Shown here piece after piece: positions 35,643-45,098 of a DNA stretch of 64,000 nucleotides. This stretch comes from Mesorhizobium helmanticense (lineage in GTDB: Bacteria; Pseudomonadota; Alphaproteobacteria; Rhizobiales; Rhizobiaceae): positions 1 to 64,000 of the forward strand of contig NZ_PZJX01000052.1 of the NCBI RefSeq assembly GCF_003034915.1, read 5' to 3'. The notes beneath the pieces are model-generated. The model saw only the letters and a program-made list of their open reading frames with translations. It ran no database searches and had not been told where the DNA came from. Position 1 is the stretch's first letter. The number at the start of each line of letters is the position of its first letter. Both the position numbers and the translations under genes were made by a program.

Positions 35643-37843
35643 GGCTTTGCTCCCGGCGTGAAGATCGATATCGCATCAACATTCCAGAAATCATTGAAAT
35701 CCTTGGTGAAGCGCGACGACAGCTTGATCGCGCTGGCGTACATTTTCTTGACCTCGGGTGCGAAGTCGGCCTTCTCGACGCGACCACGCTCGGCGGCGAT
35801 CCAGTCCGCCACTGGTATCGCATTCGCCAAACGTTGCTTGCGCACGGCGGCGCGGCGTTCGACCGTGGCTTCAATATCGGCAACCGGATAGCCGTCGGCA
35901 TCGTCCTTCAGCACAATGCCGAAAACCTGGTCCGCGGCTTCGCGGGTGAGAAAGCCGTTCTCGACATCCCAGGCCGTCTTGATCGGATCGCGCTCAAGCA
36001 CGTCGCCGTAACCACCGCCGCCATTGTAGGAATGACTGAAGATGTCGCCGGCCTTGTGCGGCGCGGTGATGTAGGGGCCCTCGACCACGACATGGTCGCC
36101 GCCGATGTTCTTCTGATAGTCCGAGACGTGCGGGTCGATGCCGGGCGCATGCGCCAGCGGCGCGCCTTTCGCGGCCAACTCGTGAATGTCTGAGTTGCGC
36201 ACCGCGCGGTGCTTCTGGCAGGTCGGCGCCGGATAGCCGCCGCACATGCCGCCATTGTCGAACACGCGCGAGGAATGTTCCGACGTATGCAGCCTCAGAT
36301 GCGAGGTCTTGTTGATCAGCCAGGTCGAGACGAAGGAACAGCCGCCGCGATATTTGCCAGCGCCGCCGGAGTTGGGCACGATCGAGCGGCCGATATAGAC
36401 CATCGGCATCGACTGTTCCCAGACCTCGATGTTGCCCATGTCCGATTCCGGGTTCCAGCCGACATAGGCGGTGTCGAGGCCGTCCTTGATGGCGAGCGCG
36501 CCGGAGCCGGCGGCGGCGCATTCGAAATGCGCCATGCCGAACGGCGTGCCATACTGGCTTTCGCCTCCCATCTCGATCATCGGGCTGTTGACCTGGCCGA
36601 CGAAGGCCTCCTCGACGAAACCACGAGCAATGAAGCTGCGCGACAGCAGCCGCTGGAACACACCGTAAGCCGGCAGCAGCAATGCCCATGACGTTGCGGT
36701 CGCCACCATCTCGTTGTCGGGGTTGGTCCAGGTGCCGTGCGGCAGTTTCAGTTCGGTCGCCATCCAGGCGCCGTCATTGACCAGCCCTTCGAAATTCATG
36801 TGCTGGGTCAGCGTGACGAACATGCCGCCATCCATGCCGGCCGGCGTGCAGTTCATCGAATGGTAGCCCCAGGGCTGGGTGCCATCGAAGTCCATGGTGA
36901 TCTTGCCGTCGGTGGTGATCTCCATCTCGATCGGGATGTTGTAGAGCCAGTTCGGATCGCCGAGCGGCTGGAAGCCAGGCTTTCCCTCAGTCACGTGGCC
37001 ATAGAAGGTATGGCCACGATAGATGCCGGGCACGGTGAGCTGGCGCGTGCGGGCAAGCTGGGCGCGCCGACCTTCCTCGATGAACTCCTTCGACACCTTC
37101 ATCCAATAGTCGAGGCCGATCTCGGAGATCAGCTGCTTGACGCTTTCGCGCATGTCGATGCAGGAGGCGACCTTGGCCTTTTCGTCCAGCACCCAGTAGA
37201 TCGGCATGCGCAGATTGCGCTCGCAGCGGATGACGTAGTCGCGGCGAATCTCGTCATTCTCGCCGATCTTCTCGGCGCAGACGAACAGGCCCTCGGTGAA
37301 ACGCTCCTGCGCCAGACAGACATCGCCGCCCGGCGTGATGCCGCCGACCTCCAGCTCGTGGCAGACCGCGCCCGCCCAGCCGACCAGCGTGCCCTCGTAG
37401 AAGATCGGAACCACGTCCATGACATCGGGAACCTGCACGGTGCCGATGAAGGCGTCGTTGTTGGCGAAGATATCGCCTTCGCGGATGCGCGGGTTTTCCT
37501 CGTAGCCCTCCTTGATCATCCATTTGATGAAGCGGCTCATGGTGTGGACATGGACCATGATGCCGTTGGACAGCGCGATGGCGTCGCCTTCGGGCGTATA
37601 GATGGCAACCACCATCTCGCCGACCTCGCGCACGCCGGGCGAGGCGGAGATGCGGCGCGCCATCTCGCGGGCCGAGACGCAATAGGCGCGCAGCTTGGTG
37701 TGCAGCGTCTCGAATTTCAGCGGATCCTGGTTGCGCAGCGACAGTTCAGTGATGCCGTCATAGCAGCCGGTCTCGTCCATCAGCCGTTCGGATTCGATCA
37801 GCCTTTCGCGAAGGCGCAGAGCCGAGGCAGGTTTGTCCAACAT
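35639..37843 (-). CDS. acxB: Acetone carboxylase alpha-like subunit (hydantoinase B family)
   Basis: A 734-residue HyuB-type protein. SNGIMVHVHTMSRFIKWMI, FANNDAFIGTVQVPDVMDV, CHELEVGGITPGG and GGGGYGDVLERDP are family blocks. ATP-dependent ketone carboxylases use this subunit with a HyuA-type subunit and a small zinc subunit; all three are encoded here in order A-B-C. ATG 37843 is preceded by GAGAGGG; it lies 13 bases after the stop of the HyuA-like gene. 5-Oxoprolinase or hydantoinase activity is the alternative, but the gamma gene argues for a carboxylase. Confidence 0.83.
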   Translation of the reverse strand: MLDKPASALRLRERLIESERLMDETGCYDGITELSLRNQDPLKFETLHTKLRAYCVSAREMARRISASPGVREVGEMVVAIYTPEGDAIALSNGIMVHVHTMSRFIKWMIKEGYEENPRIREGDIFANNDAFIGTVQVPDVMDVVPIFYEGTLVGWAGAVCHELEVGGITPGGDVCLAQERFTEGLFVCAEKIGENDEIRRDYVIRCERNLRMPIYWVLDEKAKVASCIDMRESVKQLISEIGLDYWMKVSKEFIEEGRRAQLARTRQLTVPGIYRGHTFYGHVTEGKPGFQPLGDPNWLYNIPIEMEITTDGKITMDFDGTQPWGYHSMNCTPAGMDGGMFVTLTQHMNFEGLVNDGAWMATELKLPHGTWTNPDNEMVATATSWALLLPAYGVFQRLLSRSFIARGFVEEAFVGQVNSPMIEMGGESQYGTPFGMAHFECAAAGSGALAIKDGLDTAYVGWNPESDMGNIEVWEQSMPMVYIGRSIVPNSGGAGKYRGGCSFVSTWLINKTSHLRLHTSEHSSRVFDNGGMCGGYPAPTCQKHRAVRNSDIHELAAKGAPLAHAPGIDPHVSDYQKNIGGDHVVVEGPYITAPHKAGDIFSHSYNGGGGYGDVLERDPIKTAWDVENGFLTREAADQVFGIVLKDDADGYPVADIEATVERRAAVRKQRLANAIPVADWIAAERGRVEKADFAPEVKKMYASAIKLSSRFTKDFNDFWNVDAISIFTPGAKP

Positions 37844-37856
37844 GGCGTTCGCCCTC

Positions 37857-40034
37857 TCAAGCATGGGAATAATGCAGCAGCGTCCATTCATCGACAAAGA
37901 CACGATCTTGCGGATGGACGACGAGCGTGGTGGCGGGGTGTTCGATGATGGCCGGGCCGATCACTTCATGGCCGGGCTGCAGCAGGTCCATCTCGTAGAG
38001 ATCGGCCTTGTGCCAGCGCCCAGCGATATAGGCCTCGCGCAAACCCTTGTGGGCGGCTGCGGGATCGGAAGCCCCGAGCGGTCGCTTGAGCAGCACCGGC
38101 TTGACCTTGTCGGCGGTGGCGATCAGTCCCAGCTCGGTGATGGTGAAGCCGGCTTCGCCATAGCGCGAAACGCGATGGTTGACCTTGGCGTAGACCGCCT
38201 CGAACTCGTCGATGACCTTGCGCATGTCGTCGGCCGACTTGACCTCGGCAAGCGGTGCCATGACCTCGACGTCCTCGAGCTGGCCGGTGTAGCGCATCAT
38301 CAGGAACGGCACGGTCCTGATCTTTTCGCCGGCGTGACCGTCGGCGATCATTTCGTCGACCGCGGCCTTGGTCAGATCGTTCCAGACCGTGGTGACTTTG
38401 GCGCCGAAGCCGGCAAGCGTCGCCTCGTCGGCGCGCGACGGGATGTCGTGCTGCGTCGACACCGAATGCCGGCGCATGAAATCGGCGGTGGTGCAGCCGA
38501 AAGCGGAGAAGGCGGCGGCGAACTGGAAGGTGATGATGTCCTTGAAGCCGATGCCCCGCGAGCAGCCGGCGAGATGCAACGGGCCGGAGCCGCCATAGGA
38601 GAGCAGCGTGAACTCCGACGGGTGGATGCCTTGCCCGGAGATGACGCGGCGCAGTGCGTTGTTGGCATCGGACTCCAGCATGTCGATCATGCCTTCGGCG
38701 GCCTCCTCCAGGCCGACGCCCAATATGTCGGAGCACTTCTCCTGGAAGGCGCGGCGAGCCTTCTCGACTTGCAGCACGACCTTGCCGCCAAGGAAATAAT
38801 GCGGGTTCAGGCGACCAAGGATGGCGTCGCAATCGGCAATGGTCGGCTCGGTGCCGCCGCGGTCGAAGCAGATCGGGCCGGGGTCGGAGCCGGCGCTCTC
38901 CGGCCCGAGCGAGACCTTCTTGGTCAACGGATCGACCTTCAGGATCATGCCGGCGCCGGCGCCGATGGTGTCGAGATGCAGCGTCGGCACGTTGAGCTTG
39001 AAACGATCCATCAGTGGCTCGTTCTCGATCCGCGTCTGGCCGCGTGTGATGACCCCCATGTCGAAGGAGGTGCCACCCATGTCCGAACAGATCAGCGAGT
39101 CGTTGCCGATCAGCTTGCCGACATAGGCCGCCCCAAGGATGCCGCCGATCGGGCCGGAGATCATGGTTTCGTGCAGGCGAGGGTGATTGATCGAAGTCAG
39201 ACCGCCAAAGGAGAGCAGCGTCTGCACGCCATATTTGAAGCCGTATTTCTTCGAGACGTCCTCGATCCCCTTGAGCTGCTTGCGGCCACGCGAGGTGGCG
39301 TAGGCTTCGATCAGCACCGAGTTCAGCCGCGACTGCTCGCGGATGACCGGACGAACCTCGTGGCTGGTGTAGACGATGATGTCGACGCCGGCCTTGTCGA
39401 TCTCCATACGGCAGATCTCGGCGATGCGCTTCTCATGCACCGGATTGACGTGCGAGAAGATGGTCATGATGCAGATAGCTTCGACCTTGTCGGCGATCAG
39501 ATTCTTCGCGGCAACGGAAACCTCGTGCTCGTAGAGCGGCAGCACGATATCGCCGAACTGGTCGATGCGCTCGGTGACGCCATGGGTGCGGCGACGCGGC
39601 ACCAGCGGATCGGGATGGTGATGTGTCACCGCGTGCAGACGGTCGGCGTAGGAATAATCGGCCCAGGCCTGCAGGCCGCGGCCCATCAGGATCATGTCCT
39701 CCAGGCCCTTGGTGGTGATCAGGCCAAGCCTGCGCCCGGTGCGCGACAAAAGCGTGTTGAGCATGCCGGTGCCGGAATAGAGCACGACATTGACGCCGGA
39801 GAAGAGCGCTTCGAGCGAGATGCCCCATGCATCAGCCGCGTCTTCGGCCGAAGCGAGGAAGCCCTCGGCCTCGTTCTTCGGCGTGGTCGCCGACTTGCCG
39901 ATCTTGAAGTGTCCGTCCTGATCCACGAGGATCGTGTCGGTCATGGTGCCGCCGGCGTCGATGCCGATAACGATTGGATTGCCAATGATTGGCGGATTGC
40001 CAACGATCGGGCCGGTGAGGTTTGGCTGAGTCAC
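37857..40034 (-). CDS. acxA: Acetone carboxylase beta-like subunit (hydantoinase A family)
   Basis: A 725-residue HyuA-type ATPase of the ASKHA fold. IGIDAGGTMTDTILVD is the phosphate-1 motif, SDMGGTSFDMGVI the second, and YGGSGPLHLAG the third. GTG 40034 follows GAGGCGACC. The N-terminus has a short sequence repeat (PIVGNPPIIGNPIVIG) caused by repeats in the DNA and not usual for the family. It is the first gene of the carboxylase run, and a LuxR-type gene is divergent, 112 bases away. Confidence 0.84.
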   Translation of the reverse strand: MTQPNLTGPIVGNPPIIGNPIVIGIDAGGTMTDTILVDQDGHFKIGKSATTPKNEAEGFLASAEDAADAWGISLEALFSGVNVVLYSGTGMLNTLLSRTGRRLGLITTKGLEDMILMGRGLQAWADYSYADRLHAVTHHHPDPLVPRRRTHGVTERIDQFGDIVLPLYEHEVSVAAKNLIADKVEAICIMTIFSHVNPVHEKRIAEICRMEIDKAGVDIIVYTSHEVRPVIREQSRLNSVLIEAYATSRGRKQLKGIEDVSKKYGFKYGVQTLLSFGGLTSINHPRLHETMISGPIGGILGAAYVGKLIGNDSLICSDMGGTSFDMGVITRGQTRIENEPLMDRFKLNVPTLHLDTIGAGAGMILKVDPLTKKVSLGPESAGSDPGPICFDRGGTEPTIADCDAILGRLNPHYFLGGKVVLQVEKARRAFQEKCSDILGVGLEEAAEGMIDMLESDANNALRRVISGQGIHPSEFTLLSYGGSGPLHLAGCSRGIGFKDIITFQFAAAFSAFGCTTADFMRRHSVSTQHDIPSRADEATLAGFGAKVTTVWNDLTKAAVDEMIADGHAGEKIRTVPFLMMRYTGQLEDVEVMAPLAEVKSADDMRKVIDEFEAVYAKVNHRVSRYGEAGFTITELGLIATADKVKPVLLKRPLGASDPAAAHKGLREAYIAGRWHKADLYEMDLLQPGHEVIGPAIIEHPATTLVVHPQDRVFVDEWTLLHYSHA

Positions 40035-40146
40035 GGTCGCCTCGGGGATCTGTCCAGGTTGACGCTAGGCTAGATTCGGCGAGTGGCCTCGCGCCATATG
40101 CCTAAAGACACAATGACGGGTGGCTGTTCATCGCCGAGAAAAGGGC

Positions 40147-40926
40147 ATGCGCATGGGGAAAATCTGGATGCCGCTGGCGAAGGCGATCGCGGCCACCGGC
40201 ACAGACCGGCATGTCGACTGCCTGATCGACCTGATCGGCGCCGACATTCCGCACGACCTCGTCACGGTGACCCGCTATTCGGCGACGCAGACCCCTGAAT
40301 TCGTCAAGCACCGGCGCTTCTCGGACGAGATGGTTCGGCGTTATCTCGACAGCTACTACGTGTTCGATCCGTTCTATGCCTCGTGGCGACGCGAGCGAAG
40401 GCTCGGAATCATGCCGCTAAAGCGGTTTGCCGACGACGAGGCCAAGCGCGGCCAGTACATAGCCGACTTCCTGGCGCAGTCGGAAATCTGCGACGAGGTC
40501 GGCATTATGCTGGCCGATGGCGGCGACTGGTGTCTCGGCATCTTCCTCGACCGCTCGACCACATCGTTCAGGGACAGCGAAATAGCCCAACTGGAGCAGC
40601 GGCTGCCGGTGTTCGAAGCGCTGCATGCGCTCGACATTACCACGCGCGGTGCCGATTTCTCTCGTACGTCGGCACCAACCAGCCCTGGCGCATCGCCGCG
40701 GCAGGAGCCGACCATCCCGGTCAGCCTGTGGCCGGAGCTGTCCTTGCGCGAGCGGGAACTCGTCCAGCTTATCCTTGCCGGCCACCCGACCGCCAACATC
40801 GCCGAGCGTCTCGGCATCACCGTCGGCACCGTCAAGAACCATCGCCGGCGCATCTACGAAAAGCTCGACATCACCACCGAGCGAGAGTTGTTCTTGCAGT
40901 TCTTCCAGTACCGGATGGAAAAGTAG
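40147..40926 (+). CDS. LuxR-family transcriptional regulator
   Basis: A 259-residue protein. Residues about 15-165 form a sensor domain without an assigned ligand (YVFDPFYASWRRERR in the middle). Residues about 190-255 are a GerE/LuxR helix-turn-helix: LSLRERELVQLILAGHPTANIAERLGITVGTVKNHRRRIYEKL. AAAGGG precedes ATG 40147; the frame is open nine codons upstream. Divergent from the carboxylase, SDR and betaine-transport run, it is the natural candidate for its activator. Signal unknown; the amino-acid pattern of acyl-homoserine-lactone sensors was not evident. Confidence 0.85.
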   Translation: MRMGKIWMPLAKAIAATGTDRHVDCLIDLIGADIPHDLVTVTRYSATQTPEFVKHRRFSDEMVRRYLDSYYVFDPFYASWRRERRLGIMPLKRFADDEAKRGQYIADFLAQSEICDEVGIMLADGGDWCLGIFLDRSTTSFRDSEIAQLEQRLPVFEALHALDITTRGADFSRTSAPTSPGASPRQEPTIPVSLWPELSLRERELVQLILAGHPTANIAERLGITVGTVKNHRRRIYEKLDITTERELFLQFFQYRMEK

Positions 40927-40950
40927 CCAACGCCCGGCTTGGTCCCGTCG

Positions 40951-41064
40951 CGGTTCAGCCACGACTACAACCCGGTCGTGGAACGATGCCAGGGCGGCAA
41001 ATTCATCGTCGTCGACTATAGCCGCGCCGACTTTCCACCGCCTTCGATGTTCCTGGACGAGTAA
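40951..41064 (+). pseudogene. Possible 3' gene fragment between the regulator and the GMC gene
   Basis: One frame reads RFSHDYNPVVERCQGGKFIV then VDYSRADFPPPSMFLDE and TAA, with strong coding character but no start. It overlaps the last 49 bases of the GMC oxidoreductase gene on the opposite strand, whose C-terminal tail is longer than usual. It may be the C-terminal end of a lost gene. No family identified. Confidence 0.3.
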
Positions 41065-42665
41065 GATTGCTGCGCCGGCGGCTGGCTGCGCCCGACGATC
41101 ATATCCGCCGCCTTTTCAGCGATCATGATGACGGCGGCGTTGGTGTTTGACGAAACGATGCCTGGCATGACCGAGCTGTCGCAGACGCGCAGGCCCCCGA
41201 GTCCGCGCACGCGAAGTTCGGGATCGACGACGCTGTCGGCATCGCCGCCCATCCGGCAGGAACCGACCGGGTGGTAGGCGCTGCGCCCGTGTTGACGGGC
41301 GAAGGCTTCGAGCGCGGCGCGCCCCTTGGTTGCCGCGCCCGGAAGGTGCTCCCGGCTGATGTATTTGGCGAAGGCCGGTTGCGACAGGATCTCACGGCTG
41401 ATCTCGATGCCGTCGATGGCGCGCTCGAGGTCGTAGCGCTCGGCGAAGGGGTTGGGATCGATAACAGGCGGATCGCGCGGATCCGCTGATCGCAGCGTGA
41501 CGCTGCCGCGCGAGCGAGGGCGGACATGGTAGGAATTCAGCGTGCAGCCATTGCCGCCGGGGACCGAGCCGATGCCTTCCTCGACCCCGGCACCGGGCAG
41601 GAAATGAAACTGGATGTCAGGCGTCTTCTCCGCCCGGTCGCCCCACCAGAAGCCGCCGGCCTCGACGATGTTGGACGCCACCGGCCCCTTGCCGAACAGC
41701 GCGTATTCGAGGCCGGCGACCGCCTGCCAGCGCTTCTTCTTGTAGCGGTCAATGCCATGCGGCCCGTTGAGCTCGGCGACGACGTCGACATCCATGTGAT
41801 CGTGCAGGTTCTGGCCGACGTTCTTCAAATCGTGGATCACCTTGATGCCGTGCGCGCCGAGATGGGCGGCCGGGCCGATGCCCGACAGCATCAAAAGTTT
41901 CGGCGAGCCGATGGCGCCGGCCGTGACGATCACCTCGCGCCCGGCGCGCAGCAGCTCGGCGCGGCCATTGGCGATGATCTCGACGCCGATGGCGCGGCCG
42001 TTCTCGACAATGATGCGGCTGACCGTGGCGTCGGTCCGCAAGGTCAGATTCCTGCGGCCAAGCGTCGGCTTGAGATAGGCAACCGCCGTGCTGCTGCGCT
42101 TCCCCTGACGCGTCGTCGTCTGGTAGAATCCAGCACCTTCCTGCTGGCCATCGTTGAAATCCGCCCTGAAGGGAAGACCCGCCTGCTGTGCCGCCTTGAC
42201 GAAGACCCGGGTCAGCGGATGCGGCGCGCCGCTGGAAACGCCGAGCGGTCCATCGATGCCGTGCTGCGGACCGGCGAATGTGTCGTTGCCCTCGGAGCGG
42301 ATGAAATAGGGCAGCACCTCGGCGTAGCTCCATCCCGCACAGCCTTCTTCGGTAGACCAGCCGTCGTAATCCTGCGGGCAACCGCGGGTGAACACCTGGG
42401 CGTTGATCGAGGAGCCACCGCCCAGCACGCGCGCCTGCGGATAGACCATGGTGCGGCCGTCGATCGCCTTGCCCGGCGCCGTGTCATAGCCCCAGATCAG
42501 CGGTCCCGATGTCATCTTGAAGAAGCCGACCGGCAGATGGATGTAGCGATCGGTGTCGGGCGGGCCAGCCTCAAGCAGGACCACGGACACATCCGGATCC
42601 TCGCTCAGCCTGGCGGCGAGAATACAGCCGGCCGTGCCGCCGCCGACAATGATGTAATCCGGCAT
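41016..42665 (-). CDS. GMC-family FAD oxidoreductase (choline-dehydrogenase-like)
   Basis: Alcohol dehydrogenase of 549 residues. FAD motif YIIVGGGTAGCILAARLSE at the N-terminus, GMC signature 1 ARVLGGGSSINAQVFTRG, signature 2 GAIGSPKLLMLSGIG, and the catalytic C-terminal YHPVGSCRMG and SNTNAAVIMIAEKAADMI. GGGAGGAAAA directly before ATG 42665 sets the start. The final residues (PPAQQSYSSRNIEGGGKSARL) extend past the usual end and cover an opposing fragment. It is divergent from a ribose-type ABC transporter, with a GntR operator candidate between, so it probably oxidises the sugar alcohol that the transporter brings in. Confidence 0.88.
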   Translation of the reverse strand: MPDYIIVGGGTAGCILAARLSEDPDVSVVLLEAGPPDTDRYIHLPVGFFKMTSGPLIWGYDTAPGKAIDGRTMVYPQARVLGGGSSINAQVFTRGCPQDYDGWSTEEGCAGWSYAEVLPYFIRSEGNDTFAGPQHGIDGPLGVSSGAPHPLTRVFVKAAQQAGLPFRADFNDGQQEGAGFYQTTTRQGKRSSTAVAYLKPTLGRRNLTLRTDATVSRIIVENGRAIGVEIIANGRAELLRAGREVIVTAGAIGSPKLLMLSGIGPAAHLGAHGIKVIHDLKNVGQNLHDHMDVDVVAELNGPHGIDRYKKKRWQAVAGLEYALFGKGPVASNIVEAGGFWWGDRAEKTPDIQFHFLPGAGVEEGIGSVPGGNGCTLNSYHVRPRSRGSVTLRSADPRDPPVIDPNPFAERYDLERAIDGIEISREILSQPAFAKYISREHLPGAATKGRAALEAFARQHGRSAYHPVGSCRMGGDADSVVDPELRVRGLGGLRVCDSSVMPGIVSSNTNAAVIMIAEKAADMIVGRSQPPAQQSYSSRNIEGGGKSARL

Positions 42666-42761
42666 TTTTCCTCCCGATGCTGCCCGGCCTCTCATGCGCG
42701 CGACGATCTCAAGTCCCTTGTGTCGCGTCAAGAGAAAGGGTATGGTTGCCGTGTTGAAGGG

Positions 42762-42772
42762 TTGTCGTACAA
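42762..42772. promoter_or_regulatory. FadR/GntR-type operator candidate
   Basis: TTGTCGTACAA is a perfect palindrome of the form TNGT-NNN-ACNA, the usual site of FadR-subfamily GntR repressors. It lies between the divergent GMC oxidoreductase gene and the ABC binding-protein gene, about 90 bases from each. Two further sites of the same form are in the window, one of them with a mismatch. Confidence 0.65.
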
Positions 42773-42861
42773 GTGGAGGAACTTGGCAATCCTTGCCGAA
42801 GGCGAGGCGCTCCGCGCATGCCGCCGAACGGAAAACGGAGATTCAACTGGGAGGTTCGAGA

Positions 42862-43944
42862 ATGAAGGACAGGACGATTTCCACACGTTCCGGCACGGTC
42901 AGCCGCCGGACGCTGATGATGGGCGCCACCGCCGGACTGGCGACGCTCGCCATGCCGAGGGTGTTGCGGGCGCAGGACAAGCCGACGCTGGTGACGTCGA
43001 TTCGCTCGCTATCCAATCCCTACCATGCGGTCTGGAAGACCGGCGCCGAGGCCTACGCCAAATGGGCCGGGCTCGAACACGTCACGCTGGTTTCCGAAGG
43101 CAACAGCGAGAAAGGCATCGCCGACATCAAGGCAATGCTGGCCAAGACCGGCGGCAACATGGTGCTCAATTCCGATCCCAACGACACGCCCGATGCGCGT
43201 CCGATTGTGGAAGCCTGCGCCAAGGCCGGCGCCTATGTCGTGACGCAGTGGAACAAGCCGGCGGATCTGCACCCGAAGGACTTCAATCCGAACTATGTTT
43301 CCCATATCGAGTTCGACGGCATTGCAAGCGGCAAGACCATCGCCGAGATCCTGTTCAAGACCATCGGCGGCAAGGGTGGCATCGTCGCACTCGGCGGCCT
43401 GATCTCGACCACCGCGGCGATCGAGCGCAAGAAAGGTCTCGACGCAGCGCTTGCCGCCAATCCCGACATCAAGCTGCTCGACTTCCAGGTCGCCAACTGG
43501 AAATCGACCGAAGCCTTCGACCTGATGGGCAATCTGCTCACCCGCTTCGGCGACGACATCAAGGGCATCTGGGCCGCCAATGACGACATGGGCTCCGGCG
43601 CGCTCGAGGCGCTGCGCGCCGAGAACCTCGCCGGCAAGGTGCCGATCGTCGGCGTCGACGGCATCAAGACGGCGGTCGACGCGGTGCGCACCGGCGAGTT
43701 CGCGTGCACCGTCACCTCCGATCCGTTCTGGCAGGGTGGCATGGGACTGGCCATCGGCTACAACGCCAAGATCGGCAAGTTCGACCCGGTCAAGGAGCCG
43801 CCGGAGCACCGCGAATTCTACGGCAAGGCGGTGCTAATCTCGCACGACAATGTCGAGGAATATTACAAGACCAATGTCGATGCGAAGCCGGAGATCGACT
43901 GGAACGACCTGTGGGGTCGGGTGACCGGAGCCATCCGTACCTGA
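42862..43944 (+). CDS. Sugar ABC transporter substrate-binding protein
   Basis: A 360-residue periplasmic binding protein of the ribose/galactose (type I) class. The N-terminus carries a twin-arginine export signal (SRRTLMMGATAGLATLAMP, cut near VLRA). NPYHAVWKTGAEAYAK, SDPNDTPDARPIVEACAKAG, WAANDDMGSGALEALRAENL and GVDGIKTAVDAVRTGEFACTV are the ligand-domain motifs. GGGAGG precedes ATG 42862. First gene of an operon binding protein - permease - ATPase - permease. Confidence 0.9.
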   Translation: MKDRTISTRSGTVSRRTLMMGATAGLATLAMPRVLRAQDKPTLVTSIRSLSNPYHAVWKTGAEAYAKWAGLEHVTLVSEGNSEKGIADIKAMLAKTGGNMVLNSDPNDTPDARPIVEACAKAGAYVVTQWNKPADLHPKDFNPNYVSHIEFDGIASGKTIAEILFKTIGGKGGIVALGGLISTTAAIERKKGLDAALAANPDIKLLDFQVANWKSTEAFDLMGNLLTRFGDDIKGIWAANDDMGSGALEALRAENLAGKVPIVGVDGIKTAVDAVRTGEFACTVTSDPFWQGGMGLAIGYNAKIGKFDPVKEPPEHREFYGKAVLISHDNVEEYYKTNVDAKPEIDWNDLWGRVTGAIRT

Positions 43945-44052
43945 CCGCCCGAGCGGGCCTGCCACCCCCCCTTGGCGGCCCGCTCCCTCTTACAGGCGCC
44001 GTGCACGGTATCCGCATCGGCGACGGTCATGACGCAGACGGGAAGCGGTTTC

Positions 44053-45093
44053 TTGACAATCCATACAGAACCCCTGAAGTCCGTTTCGGACATCGAGCGG
44101 ACGACGCTTATGACACTGATCCCCGGCCGCATCGCCGGCCTGTTCGGCGGCAGGCGCTGGCGCAGCCTGGCGCCACTGGCGGTGCTGATCGTGCTGTGCG
44201 TGCTGATCGCCATTGCCAATCCCAACTTCATTGAACTGCGCAATCTCGTGCGCGTCGCTAATTCGGCCGCCGTGCCTTTGACGCTGGCGATGGGGCTGAC
44301 CTTCATCATCCTGATGGGCAGCATCGACCTCTCCGTCGAGGGGACCTTGTCGGTGTCGGCGATGGTGGTGGTGCTGCTGGCCGCCAATGACGGCAATGGC
44401 AATGACTATGGCTGGTGGGCCGTGCTCGCCGCGATTGTTGCCGGCACCGCCATGGGTTTCGTCAGCGGTCTTGTCCAGACCATGCTGCGCATCCCGTCCT
44501 TCATGGCCACACTTGGCATGTGGTTCATCGGCCTTGGCCTGTCGGTCTATATGCTCGGCGGCTCGGCGATCCGCCTCAACGACGCCTCGATCCGCGACCT
44601 CGCCTTACACCGTTTCTTCGGCATGCCGCTGGCGGTCTGGGTCGCGACGGGGGCATTCCTGCTCGCCGCTGTCATCCAGTACCACACCAAGCTCGGCCGC
44701 CACATCCTGGCCATCGGCGGCGACGAGGACGTGGCAAAACTCTCCGGCGTCAACGTGATACGCGTGCGCATCACCGCCTTCGCGTTGGCGGGGTTTTTCT
44801 TCGGCATCGCGGGCGTGCTTGCCGCCGCGCAGCTTGGCCAGTCGCACGCAGTGATCGGCGACGGCAGGCTGTTTGCCGCGGTCACCGCCGTCGTCGTCGG
44901 CGGCACGGCGCTGACCGGCGGCGAAGGCGGTGTCGTCAACACGCTGATCGGCGTGCTGATCGTCACCGTGCTCGCCAACGGCATGATCCTGCTCGGGATT
45001 TCGCCCTATATCCAGCAGACCGTGCAGGGCCTGATGATCATCGCCGCGGTGGCGCTCTCGCTCGACCGCATGCGCCTCAGAATCGTCAAGTGA
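44053..45093 (+). CDS. Sugar ABC transporter permease (RbsC type)
   Basis: An inner-membrane permease of about 346 residues with some nine membrane spans. LTLAMGLTFIILMGSIDLSVEGTLS and FVSGLVQTMLRIPSFMATLGMWFIGLGLS are typical of the ribose class, as is GRHILAIGGDEDVAKLSGVNV and VVGGTALTGGEGGVVNTLIG. Start uncertain: TTG 44053 has GGAAGCGG upstream, while ATG 44110 is nearer to the first span. The gene ends five bases before the ATPase gene. Confidence 0.87.
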   Translation: MTIHTEPLKSVSDIERTTLMTLIPGRIAGLFGGRRWRSLAPLAVLIVLCVLIAIANPNFIELRNLVRVANSAAVPLTLAMGLTFIILMGSIDLSVEGTLSVSAMVVVLLAANDGNGNDYGWWAVLAAIVAGTAMGFVSGLVQTMLRIPSFMATLGMWFIGLGLSVYMLGGSAIRLNDASIRDLALHRFFGMPLAVWVATGAFLLAAVIQYHTKLGRHILAIGGDEDVAKLSGVNVIRVRITAFALAGFFFGIAGVLAAAQLGQSHAVIGDGRLFAAVTAVVVGGTALTGGEGGVVNTLIGVLIVTVLANGMILLGISPYIQQTVQGLMIIAAVALSLDRMRLRIVK

Positions 45094-45098
45094 GCGCC

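Noticed and set aside
37833..40073. 746-codon plus-strand frame opposite the HyuA-like gene
   Set aside because: Antisense of a strongly supported ATPase; composition is the complement of the real gene.
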